Origin: Sambucus nigra
Lineage: Eukaryota; Streptophyta; Magnoliopsida; Dipsacales; Adoxaceae
Length of the DNA stretch: 64,000 nucleotides
Assembly: GCA_949130495.1 (NCBI GenBank)
Contig: OX422214.1
Location: forward strand, 251,228,187 to 251,292,186
Reading direction: 5' to 3'
Shown here: one piece after another, positions 23,161 through 33,180 of the stretch
Numbering within the stretch: the first letter of the stretch is position 1
Layout of the letters: every line of letters begins with the position of its first letter
The notes under the pieces: model-generated
The model's database searches: none
The model's input: the letters and a program-made list of their open reading frames with translations, nothing else
Told to the model about the DNA's origin: nothing
Made by a program: the position numbers and the translations under genes

Positions 23161-24350
23161 GAAGTATCAGGACGTGATGAAAGAAAGCGACAAGTATTCC
23201 ACCGAGGAACTCTGTCAGACCAGAAATTAGAAGACAAGTTGCCTATATGGAGGCTATATGTAGATGGCTCATCTTGCACTACAGGCTGTGGGGCAGGGAT
23301 CGTTTTGAACAGCCCAGACGAGGTCGACATGGAATACGCCCTATGTTTCTAATTCAAAGCTTCTAATAATGAGGTTGAGTATGAGGCCATGATTGCAGGT
23401 CTTAATTTGTCAAATATTATGGAGGCACATCAGGTTATTGTCTTCAGTGATTCTCAATTGATCGTAAACCAAATGTTGGGAATATATGCAACCAAAGGAG
23501 AATTGATGATCAAGTATCAAGCAAAGGTGATGGAGTTAGTATCAGAGTTTGTTGTTGTTTAACTGGTAAGAATATCAAGAATGGAGAATGTGAGAACATA
23601 CGCCTTGGCCCGATTAGCATCAGATACTCGTACCGAGCTGCGAAGAACGATACCAATTGAAGTATTAGAAAGTCGGAGCATAGATGAAGACCTGACGATG
23701 AATATTATTACCCTTGATTTAGGACCATCTTGGATGGATCCCATTGGAGCATATATTGAGGAGGAACAATTACCGGAGGATAAGCTCGCTGCCAAGAAAT
23801 GGAAGTTTAAAGCTGCTCGGTATGTACTAATTAATGGTATTTTGTATAGACGAGGAATTATGGCAGGTTTGCAAAGATGTGTACATCCCTCCGAGATGAA
23901 AGAATTGATTAAAGAGATCCATGAAAGGTCCTGTGGAGCCCATGTAGCAGGTCAGACACTTTTGTAAAAGGTTATGACGCAGAGATACTACTGGCCGACG
24001 ATGAGAGATGATTGTATAGCTTATGCCAAAAAATGTGACAAGTGACAACGCTTTTCCTCCATCCGAAGAACTCCACAAACATTGTTGACACCCATCACTT
24101 CTCCTTGGCCATTTGCCATATGGGAATTGGTTTGGTTGGACCACTGCCGATGACCCGAGGAAGATTCAAATACCTCGTCATGCCTTCATCACAGACCATG
24201 GAACACAATTTGATAACGAGGAGTTTGCCGCTTATTGTCATCAGTCAAACATTTTGAAGATTCATTCAGCACCAGGTCATCCTCAGAATAATGGACAAAC
24301 TGAAGTGACAAGCAGAACATTACTAAATGATTTGAAAAGGAAAAGCTCTA
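23161..24350 (+). pseudogene. Element A RNase H and integrase remnant
   Basis: Homologous to 61160-62460 of element C. It starts in the linker before the second RNase H (LYVDGSSC, NEVEYEAM, FSDSQL visible). A TAA at 23350-23352 replaces a Gln codon, another stop follows VVV, and the last RNase H aspartate (KADALA in C) is replaced (VRTYALA). The integrase zinc-binding HHCC part follows. A one-base deletion next to the first catalytic Asp (near 24125) shifts the frame, and about 115 bp between the first and second catalytic Asp are missing. The frame ends in TCTAAGGAGCCAAAA repeats. The stop, substitution, frameshift and deletion are shared with B. Confidence 0.88.
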
Positions 24351-25909
24351 AGGAGCCAAAAAATACTCCTTTGGTTAGGAGGTGCTCTAAGGAGCCAAAA
24401 GCTCTAAGGAGCCAAAAAATACTCCTTTGGTTAGGAGGCGCTTTAAGGAGCCAAAAAATACTCCTTTGGTTAGGAGGCGACACTAGTGTGACCAACTACG
24501 GTTGGTAAGATATCTAGTGGACAGCTCGAATGAGCCACAAAGTTCGAAAGAACCACTACTACTCCTTTGGTTAGGAAGTGTACACCAGCATGATCAACTA
24601 CGGTTGGTAAGATAAGAATATACTCTCACATTACAACTTATGTTGGTCGGGAGGTAAGATTATTACAAAAAGTTCTTTGAAGAACAAAATATTCCAAAAT
24701 ACATCAAGTATAGTTGGTCGGGGATAAAGACCCACTAACTGTAGTTGGTCGACGAGGACAAATTATTGACCTTAGCTGGTCGGACACATTTTATGAAAAT
24801 ATTTGAAATTGAACCAAGTATGGCTGGTCGGGGATAAAAACCCATCAACTGGAGTTGGTCGACAAACATTATTTATCCACCCTGGTTGGTTGGAAACAGT
24901 TTGAACATTTTTATACTCATTACTTTATTATTAAGTGATCGAGCAACGTTACTAATACTTTGTAAACTTTTTAAGCTGATGAACAACACAATATTGTTAT
25001 CTTTTTAACAGATACATATGCATAAATGTAAAGTGTTTGATATTTACAAGGCAATAGCAATTAAGATTGCGAACAAAAATGAAAGTCTTTCATTAAAATA
25101 AAAAACAAAATACATTTAGAATGAAAATTTATACTAACTATTACATTGAGATTCCTATTCTATTGGTTTCTTTTCCTTCTACTTTTGAAACAGGTTCCTC
25201 GCCAGCAGGAGGATCATCTAAAATATAAAGGGAGTTTATGAAGTTAAGACCTTTCAACATTCTGATATTCATCACAGATGATCTATCCGAGAAGCATTAG
25301 CTCATTCCCGAGAAGCACTTGCTCGTCCCTGAGAATCACTTGTTAGTCCCCGAGAACCTCTTGTTCGTCCTCGAGCAGAGGTAGAAGTCAAAATCAGCAT
25401 CTATAGCACTGAGATCTTTGCTAATACTGTCTCGACCAATAATGAAGAAGAATTTATGTGAAAATGTTTCGAAGTCTACCACTAGCTTGGTACTAATCAG
25501 ATTGAAGAGTTGGGTTCAAAAGCTATATGTTACTCGACAAAGTATTCAGATAAGCATAAATCAGAAAAATCAAGCACGTGAAGTTAGCACTCAGTTGCTC
25601 GACACAGGAAGCAGTTGGTCGGATGGCAAACCAATCAACATACTTGAAGATTATGACAAGCTACAAGTTTCATACTATGGCATGGCTGCATCCAAATTCC
25701 CAGGGGTGATACATAGCACACGAAGTTCCTCTAAAGAAAGATTAGCAACCATCGATCAGCCTGCATCATACTTCGTCCAGGAGATAATGAACTTTATGTT
25801 GAACAAATCAAGAAGGTAGATCAAGAATTTCACGAGCACCGAGCAACACTGCAGAATAAATACTCCATCCTTTCAAGTAAACCATCAAGCACGGAGCATT
25901 GGGGGCTTC
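24351..25909. other. Element A 3' region with short tandem repeats and polypurine tract
   Basis: Contains tandem copies of CTAAGGAGCCAAAAAATACT followed by CCTTTGGTTAGGAGG (24340-24480), then many separate AGTTGGTCGG and GGTTGGTAAG motifs to about 24900. It is collinear with the C 3' region (62963-64000). The second half (25140-25909) is non-coding, with repeated TCCCGAGAAGCACTTGCTCG-like phrases near 25290-25370. The tract TTGGGGGCTTC ends at 25909 and is the likely polypurine tract. A 133-codon frame at 25418-25819 has no recognisable domain. Confidence 0.65.
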
Positions 25910-26466
25910 TGTTAATGCAAAAATTCTCCATCTACGAGGACCAATCAGAAAAGGACACGTGTCATCCTACGTGGCAATATTCAGCACCCGAGGAATGTTA
26001 GTCGGCACCCGAGGAGTATTGGTCGGCACCCGAGGAGTGTTAGTTGGTACCCGAGGAGTATTAGTTGGCACCCGAGGAACTCTTAATCAACGAGCAACTA
26101 AGGCGGTCCGAGCTGCATCTCGGCCGTATCATTAATTATCAGATGGACAACAGTTCAACTATTCATTGAATGTTTATATTCTTGACGCACACGCTGCATT
26201 AAATGTATTACCCTTTCATATGTATATCATTTAATGTATCGACCCTTTCATGTACAGCCTAAGGGCTATAAATACCTTGTATCATCCTCATTCAAGGGGG
26301 ACCGGAATTTCTTGAGAGAATTTGTAATCAAGAATTCCACAAACACTCAGCAATAACATAACAGTGGACGTAGGCTTTATTCCTAGCCGAACCACTTTAA
26401 AAATCTTTGTCTTATTTATTTATCTGTGATTGAATAATTAGAGCGATCTAGTTTTTTACATCAACA
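25910..26466 (+). repeat. 3' LTR of element A
   Basis: 557 bp, starting TGTTAATGC and ending ACATCAACA. TATAAATA box at 26267-26274. It differs from the 5' LTR at about five positions, including C/T at the sixth base. Followed by ACGAC, the second target-duplication copy. Confidence 0.92.
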
Positions 26467-26973
26467 ACGACACTTATATTTAGTCATGTACAATATGAAC
26501 GACACGTACGTTCAGTCGTAAAATAACATTCACGGCACAATAAATAGTCGTGGAAGGTTTTTTTGGGTAATGACTTTTGCGACACATATCAGGTGTCATG
26601 GATATTATTTTCAACAACAATTGGCAGGTGTCGTGAAAGTAGTTTTACGACACCACAAAGGTGTCATGGCTATTTACGACTAGTAATTAGGTGTCGTGGA
26701 TAATTGTTTCAACGACAATTGGCAGGTGTCGTGAAATAGTTTTATGACACCACAAAGGTGTGGTGGCTATTTACGACTAGTAACTAGGTGTCGTGGATAT
26801 TTGTTTCAACGACACTTGGCAAGTGTCGTGAAATAGCTTTACGACACCACAAATGTGTCGATATAGAAGGTAACTTTCTACGACACCCCTCTTCAACGAC
26901 TACATAAAATGTGTCGTGAAAACAGTTTCACGACACATATCAGGTGTCGTGGAAAAGACTTTTTCTTGTAGTG
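26467..26973 (+). repeat. CACTA right subterminal repeats and terminal inverted repeat
   Basis: Dense copies of GTGTCGTGG, TTACGACACC and ACGACTAG in both orientations. The central part (26570-26870) forms about three tandem units of near 118 bp. The end CTTTTTCTTGTAGTG (26959-26973) is the terminal inverted repeat. In En/Spm elements, arrays like this are the binding sites of the TNP1-type protein needed for transposition. Confidence 0.88.
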
Positions 26974-28702
26974 AACTGAGATTCCTTTTGTACAGGACAG
27001 TCCTTACAAGCTGGTTTATTTGTAGCCTGCTTCAAAGTTGCTGTTGCGATGTCATTCTTCACAAACCATTGTTTCAAAGACGACAACTTCCACTTCAGGA
27101 ATTTTGGAGTATTTTCTTTATATTCTTCAACAGGAGAAATAATTTCAAATTTCTCACATGCCCAATACTGTGATCATACAAAAAATAAAATGAATTTAAT
27201 ACTTGTATTATCTAGGGATTCATAATGGAAAGTACAAGAGATTTGTTCAAAATACACGCAAAATTAAACGTGTACTTTACAAATTTTACAATTGTATATT
27301 GAAAGTACATGTTACCATTTCAAATTACACTTATACTTTGTCAATATAAGTTCACATGTACTTTCTAAAGTACATTTATAATATTGACAGAAGATATAAC
27401 AAGAGTATTTTGAGAGTACATTGGTTATATTTACAAAACATAGTACACGTGTACTTTGTAAAATACAAGTGTACTTTCACATGATATAAGACGTGTATTT
27501 TCAAAATACACGTGATATAAGACGTGTATTTTCAAAATACACGTTAAATATCAAGTGTATTTTGAAAGAACAAGAGAAAATATCACATGTATTTTGAAAA
27601 TACACGTAATATTTTCATAGTACAGGTAAGTATTGGTATGTAAATTTTGAAATATCAGGAATATCAAGTGTATTTTAAAAATACACGTGAAAATAAACGT
27701 GTACTTTCAAAATGCACGTGGATTTATCACGTGTATTTTGAAAATACACATTAAAATAAACTTGTATTTTCAACATACACGTGAAAATATCACGTGTATT
27801 TTGAAAATACACATTAAAATAAACTTGTATTTTCAACATACACGTGAAAATATCACGTGTATTTTGAAAATACACGTGAGTATTGCTATGTAAATTTTGA
27901 AATATCAAAATATTTTTTTGCTCACCAGTAGGAAAATGACACATCCAGTAACTGTGCTAGGTTTTGAACTTGCTGATTTGTCAAGTGAATGTATGAGAAA
28001 CTCTTGCACAGCAGATGCCCAATCATATTTATTCATTTCCTCAATATTTTCAATGTATTTCAACCAATATTCTCCAAGGGTGAAGTTTGAGTTGGAGAAA
28101 AATAACGTGTTCAAGAAGTGGAGACACACAATTTTAACAAAATCAGCAATTCCTTCATCTGTCTCCAATTCAACTGATTTCTTCAAACCATTCAAAATTT
28201 CTGACTTTCCTATTCTTTTTGAGAAGTATCGTGCTTGTAATCCAGATTTTTTAGCAGTATTCGGTCACTTTTTCAGTTCTATTGATATTAAACCCTCAAC
28301 CAGAGGTATGCCAAATATTTCACTTATATCTATTGGCATTATTGGAATACTACTCTTCATACGGAAACTTTTGGTTTCTGTATTGTACAGCTCGATAATT
28401 GATAAAATATTTTTATCCGTCTTCTTGTGGTCCACTTCTACTACTTTCTCACTGTAGTAGGCATTGAAAATCTCCCAAAATGGAGTCTTCTTATGAAGTT
28501 TAATATGGCTATTGTTTATTTTATCTTTAATCTTATGCAAATCATGGAGAAAGCTAACAATATTTGATCGATATTGGTCATTCTTCTTTGCAGGACGTTT
28601 AACTTTCAATGCCACACTAGAACTGGAACTGGATGAAGAACTATCACCAGAACTGCTCTTTTTTTGTTTCTTTCCTCTTCTCGCCTTCATCTTCATCCCC
28701 AT
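26974..28702 (-). pseudogene. Ulp1-protease-like plant gene, N-terminal exons, cut by the CACTA element
   Basis: Exon 1 runs from ATG 28702 down to 27926, ending ATGTGTCATTTTCCTACTG before a GTGAGC donor. The intron is 27925-27168, and exon 2 is 27167-26974, opening YWACEKFEI. The protein starts with a basic, serine-rich stretch (KKQKKSSSGDSSSSSSSSS), then FWEIFNAYY, ISEIFGIPLVEGL, LGEYWLKYIE and the junction VTGCVIFLL-YWACEKFE. From memory of the family, this matches the N-terminal half of uncharacterised plant proteins annotated as Ulp1-protease-like; the peptidase domain would come later. A TGA at 28265-28263 interrupts the frame, where one base change from an Arg codon would explain it. 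Exon 2 ends exactly at the CACTA terminus, so the rest should lie left of the window. Confidence 0.6.
27168..27925. repeat. Intron filled with inverted CACGTGTATTTT motifs
   Basis: Repeated CACGTGTATTTT and its complement AAAATACACGTG occur back to back with a one-base centre, forming near-perfect hairpins (for example 27728-27750 and 27792-27814). A larger tandem unit of about 72 bp repeats at 27690-27880. The open frames here on both strands are products of the repeats. Confidence 0.8.
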
Positions 28703-28928
28703 TATATTGATCTATAAACAAAATTTAAATTACTAACCTATAATGATATGTACAAAAAATAAATACATGCGAATTAGAGACTAAAACAATAAAATACAAG
28801 CGTATTTAACAAAAGTACATACAATATTCTCACAAACAATTTATACAAGTCTCATCAAAATACATGCTAAAGGCGATAATATATATCGTCAGTTTCATGG
28901 TAATACCTAACAGAGGTTGTTCGACAAG

Positions 28929-29266
28929 TCAAAACCAAGATTCTCTACTCCTAACATATTCTGTAAAGAAGTGATACAATAGCTGAATGCTAAAAGCTCC
29001 AACATTATCAGAACCCCTTAAGCAATACTGCTCAATTCGTTTAGCTAAATCCTTCGCTTTCGATTCAGTTACTTGAAGCTGTTGCACATCAAAAGTGCAG
29101 TAAATGTCTTCATAGTAGTAGTAGAAACCAAGTAACCTTTTAGCTCTATCATTGATGCGAAGGAGAAAATGAATTTTGTCATCATTAGTACTATTCACTA
29201 TCAATGTGAAAGATTTTGTATTGTTAAGATCTTCGAACGTGCAAGCAGCAGTTTTGTAGTTGAATA
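28929..29266 (-). pseudogene. Unidentified exon-like ORF, minus strand
   Basis: Open from about 29266 down to a TGA at 28929, some 110 codons, with protein-like composition: NYKTAACTFEDLNNTKSFTL, then LLGFYYYYEDIYCTFDVQQL and FSIQLLYHFFTEYVRSRE. No family recognised. It lies about 230 bp upstream of the Ulp1-like start on the same strand. An acceptor-like TTTGTTTATAG precedes that start, so this could be an upstream exon of the same gene. It could equally be another broken gene fragment. Confidence 0.35.
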
Positions 29267-29289
29267 TGCTTGATCATACGATTTCTAAA

Positions 29290-29960
29290 CAATAACACAA
29301 CAATACAAAATAGTACACTCATAATACACATTAGTACATGGACATTGGATTGAACAAATTGAATTTCAATGTGCGTGTACTTTCTGAATTTTTTGCGTGT
29401 ACTTTCAACAAAATACACGCAAAAAATAAAAAAGTACACGTAATAAAACTAATTATTACCTAATAACATATCATTCAAATGCAGCTGGCTATTGGACAAA
29501 AAACACTCCTAAATATTAACAAAATAATAATACTTCTTAAAAACTCATGGAATATCATTCAAATCCCGCTGGCGCGGACCAAAATAATATAGGATTGATC
29601 AAATATGGATTTGAAATTAATATTTTATAGAGTACACGTATAAAACATAAAAGTACACGCATAATGAATTGAGAAATACAATTTCAATGTGCGTGTACTC
29701 TGTGTATTTTGCGTGTACTTTTAAAAAGTACACGCAAAATACACATAGTACACACAACACAGGGCTTGTACATGTACATATTCTATAGAGTACACGTATA
29801 AAACATAAAAGTAAACGCATAATGAATTGAGAAATTCATTTTCAATGTGCGTGTACTCTGTTTATTTTGCGTGTACTTTTAAAAAGTACACGCAAAATAC
29901 ACATAGTACACGCAACACAGAGCTTGTACATGTACATATTCCAATCATGTATATGTTCCT
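29290..29960. repeat. GTGCGTGTACTTT / AAAGTACACGC repeat field with a 158-bp tandem duplication
   Basis: Short motifs GCGTGTACTTTT and AAAAGTACACGC recur in both orientations. Two copies of a 158-bp unit lie at 29626-29783 and 29784-29941, each from TATAGAGTACACGTATAAAA to TTGTACATGTACATATTC, with few differences. The vocabulary is close to that of the 27168-27925 intron. Confidence 0.8.
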
Positions 29961-30234
29961 AGTCCTTGATAAATCCTCGATAAATGATGTATACAGGAGG
30001 AAAAGTACAATGATGAAATACATATATCTAACATGGAAAAAGTGTGTTTTGCAATTAAAATGAGGGAAACAGATATATGATGAAATACATATCATGAAAA
30101 AGAAGAATGTGATTTCATCAGTCCATATGTCTACAAATTTATACATATGAGAACACAAAATACACAAGTACAAAAATGTGATAAGAGAATGTCTACATAC
30201 TTGTTAGTGCTGTTTGGAAGAATTTGATTTAGAA

Positions 30235-30560
30235 TGTAAAATGTAGAACTTCAATGATTAGGGTTTGAAAGAAGAGAGCTAGTGTTTTGATTGAAGAGAG
30301 CTAGGGTTTTGATCGAAGAGAGTTAGGGTTTTGATCGAACAGAGTTTCTAGAGCTTCGATCAGGAGTATTTATATGTTGTTGTTGACCAAAATTTGATTG
30401 AGAAATAGATTCGTTTTGGGGTTTTGATCGAAGAGATGATACGATTAAAGTTTTGATTCAAGAGAGAATACAGTGTTTTTGGCGCTTCGATTTCTGAATA
30501 GTGCGTGTTTGTTTTAATTTCGGGGTATTTATATGTTGGACCTAATCGTTTAAAATTTGT
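30235..30560 (-). promoter_or_regulatory. Promoter-like segment with a 22-bp minisatellite, minus orientation
   Basis: Four copies of a 22-bp unit around GAAGAGAGCTAGGGTTTTGAT lie at about 30255-30345. Read on the minus strand they are CT-rich, as in plant 5' leaders. Two minus-strand CATATAAATAC boxes occur near 30366-30376 and 30524-30535, each followed by related sequence, so the promoter-like block seems duplicated. It could serve the minus-strand genes to the left, but nothing proves transcription. Confidence 0.35.
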
Positions 30561-32100
30561 TGGGCGTGATTTTTTTGTCCAAAATTACTAGTCCAGGGAT
30601 TAGACCGTTAAAGCCCCAACACTTAATATGCTTGATGTTCAAAGAAGATTAGTAGTTTGTGTCAAATAGGGAACCATGATATTTATTGAGATCTTAAAAT
30701 TACCTATGCTATGAATATTTATGTGTCACCAGTGAGTTATATGCATGAATTGTATTAAAAGGTATATTTAATTATTTGAAGGATAAATTCAATAAATAGT
30801 TTTTTTTTAAAAAGAATATCTGACTTTAAACACGTAAAGAGGCTTAATATTGAGACAAACGTGTACACATCATATACATGAACGAAGCTTCATAACCGTT
30901 GTTGACTAAGCGGAGTTCGTTTCGTCTTGTTAAATTACTTTGCAAATAAAACTCTATACTAGTTGCATTTTCAAAAGGAAATTTTATAAGGAGACTAGGA
31001 GCTAAACCCCTCCCCCATCTAACAAACCCACGGACCCCAACAACTCCGTTGTAGATAATAAGAGACAAACGTGTATAGCATCTAGTAAAAATCATAGATT
31101 AGACTCGTCAGAAACATAGACTAAGTTATCAAACACACTTAATGCGTATAAAATTGGCCCACAAAGCTTTAGTGTATATATTTAGAAAACGTAACATTAA
31201 GTGACGTATATATACAGGTAATTAAAAATAGGGTCAAAAGTTTTTCAAATATTTTTAATATATATTTAGTTTAACCTTTTTATTTTGTATCGAAAAGTCT
31301 CTTATTTTCTTATCTTTAAGGGTCCGCGTCGACATAATAAAATTTTTTTGGCATGATAAATAACTTTTAAGTACAAAATAAAAAAAACTTTGACTAAATA
31401 TATATTAAAAAAATTTGAAAAATTATTTAATATATGTCCTTAAAAATATGCATGGTTCATGATTAAATGAGTGAGAGAAGAAAGATGGCAGCGGTTGTTA
31501 TTTAATACATTTCTTGTCCAAAAAAAAAAAAGTACAAAGAAGGTTGTGGTTAAGAACCGCGTACGTGGATATGCTTTTACTAGTCCAGTAAACAGCACTG
31601 AATCAACAACTAATGCCAAAACATATCCACACACACATACATATCCATATAGCTAGCTTGTGTTCCACGGTAATCCATGTGATGCATTTTCGCTTTATTA
31701 TAAGTCGAAGTCTCATAACGATCTTAAAGACTTTTCTTTCAATAATAATAATAATAGATATGTTATTGGTACCGGGTAAATGTACCCGATTTATGAATCG
31801 AATGATGTGACGTATCAATTGGCACCCATTCAAAACAGTTGCTGTTTTCTACCATTTCATTCTATAAACACAACTCGATAAAGCCAATCGGTATTTATCA
31901 ATTTTTAACCATTTTATATGGCATATTAGAGCTGCTACTTTCTACCACATAAAATTAATAGCTTCTCTCCATAAAGCTTTCTACCATTTCAAAGTTAAAA
32001 GAATTACCATTTTATGTCTATACCCATTTAAAACTATTTTTTTTTCAAAGTTTAAAGAATTACTTTTTTCAAAACAAAAGTTAAAACTTCCCGAATGTAC
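30561..32100. other. AT-rich non-coding DNA, no gene seen
   Basis: No protein family, RNA gene or clear transposon end recognised. Homopolymer and short simple repeats only, for example (ATA)n at 31742-31755. Confidence 0.5.
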
Positions 32101-32139
32101 TCAAAATATTTTTTTAAAAAAAAGAGTTATTAAAAAAAA

Positions 32140-32810
32140 TTTAGTTTAAAAATAAAGCGTATCGCTGGCGCGAACCTTTAAAAATAAAATAATATTGAAA
32201 AAGTGGTGTTTTCAAAATAAGTTTATTGGGAAAATTGGTGTTTTAAAAATAAGGTATGCCACTTGCCCGTCTTTAAAAATAAGAGAATATTGAAAAAATT
32301 GATGTTTTAAAAATAAGGTGTGCCGCTGGCGCGAACTTTTAAAAATAAGATAATATTATGAAATTGAGTGTTTTAAAAATAATGTGTGACGCTGGCGCGG
32401 ACCTTTAATAATAAGAGAATGTTCGGTAAATGGGTGTTTGAGAGATTAAATGCGTTAAAAATAATTTTTTTAAAATAAGAGAATATTGAAAAAAATGGTG
32501 TTTTAAAAATAAGGTGTGCCGCTGGAGAGAACCTTTAAAAATAAGAGAATATTTGATAAATAGGTGTTTGAGAGACTAAATGCGTTAAAAATAATTATTA
32601 AAAAAATAAGAGAATATTGAGAAAATTAGTGTTTTAAAAATAAGTTGTGCCACTGACGCGAACCTTTAAAAACAGCGAACCTTAAAAAATAATAGAATAT
32701 TGGGGGTGTTTTAAAAATAAGATGTGCCGCTAGGGCGGACCTTTAAAAATAAGAGAATAATTGATAAATGAGAGCTTGAGACACTAAATGCGTTAAAAAT
32801 AATTTTAAAA
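32140..32810. repeat. Degenerate tandem array, unit about 75-85 bp
   Basis: Seven or more units of the form AATAAGAGAATATTGAAAAA, then TGGTGTTTTAAAAATAAGGT, then GTGCCGCTGGCGCGAACCTTT. Units differ by substitutions and small indels. GC-rich islands (CGCTGGCGCG) stand out in very AT-rich DNA. A lone related copy (CCGCTGGCGCGGACC) is at 29566-29580. Confidence 0.8.
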
Positions 32811-33180
32811 AATAATTTCCAGATTTTAAAAAAAGTATTTTTTTAAATAATATTCTTCAGTGTTCGTGTGCCGAAAATAAAAAAGTTCCGTATTTTTTTT
32901 TATCAAAATCAATATCTTTAGTGTTGGTTTGTCAAAAAGAAAAATATTAAGTGTTTTTTTTTTGCTACAAATAATATTTTCCGTGTTTGTTTGCCAAAAA
33001 TAAAAAGATTTAGTTTTTTTTGGCTAAAAGTAATATTTTCTATTGTTTGTGTGCCAAAAAAAAAATCAATGTTTTTTTTCATTTAATAACATTTTGAGTG
33101 CTTATTTTTCAAAAATAAAAATATTTAATATTTTTTGACAAAAATAATATTTTCATGGTTTGTATGGGCTATTTTTCTTT
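32811..33180. repeat. Second degenerate tandem array, unit about 60 bp
   Basis: Six or so units of the form AATAATATTTTCxGTGTTTGT, then GTGCCAAAAATAAAAAATxT and a T-run. It directly follows the preceding array but has a different unit. No coding potential. Confidence 0.7.

Larger units (their letters stand above)
19643..26466 (+). mobile_element. Element A: non-autonomous Tat-lineage Ty3-gypsy retrotransposon
   Basis: Two 557-bp LTRs (19643-20199, 25910-26466) are flanked by the perfect 5-bp duplication ACGAC (19638-19642 and 26467-26471). LTRs differ at about five positions by eye. The internal region starts with the primer-binding site TTGGCGCCGTCTGTGGG and ends with the purine-rich GCATTGGGGGCTTC before the 3' LTR. 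Gag, protease, RT and the first RNase H are absent, replaced by about 3 kb of repeat-rich non-coding DNA. Only a broken RNase H plus integrase remnant is left. It must have transposed using proteins from an autonomous relative, of which C (56425 onward) is an example. It sits in the subterminal region of the CACTA element. Confidence 0.9.
1..26973 (+). mobile_element. CACTA (En/Spm) DNA transposon, right part, left end outside window
   Basis: The right terminus at 26959-26973 reads CTTTTTCTTGTAGTG, the reverse complement of the CACTACAAGAAAAAG ends of plant CACTA elements. It is preceded by about 500 bp of subterminal repeats. Two genes typical of the superfamily lie inside on the + strand: a TNP2-like transposase tail (DUF4218 plus DUF4216) and a Transposase_24 gene. 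The element is interrupted by a SIRE copia (533-10439), LINE remnants (11437-15555) and Tat gypsy element A (19643-26466). Without these, roughly 6 kb of CACTA sequence remains here. The left terminus is not in the window, so the matching 3-bp target duplication (AAC expected from 26974-26976) cannot be confirmed. Both genes carry frameshifts, so this copy is probably not autonomous. Confidence 0.85.

Noticed and set aside
25418..25819. 133-codon ORF in the 3' region of element A
   Set aside because: No domain, no counterpart in C within the window, and located in a known non-coding zone of the element.
27690..27880. CRISPR-like array
   Set aside because: Repeats are contiguous palindromes without unique spacers, and the genome is clearly a plant's.
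27675..27944. 89-codon minus-strand ORF with repeated YFQNTRDIFTCMLKIQ
   Set aside because: Produced by the CACGTGTATTTT repeats in the Ulp1-like intron.
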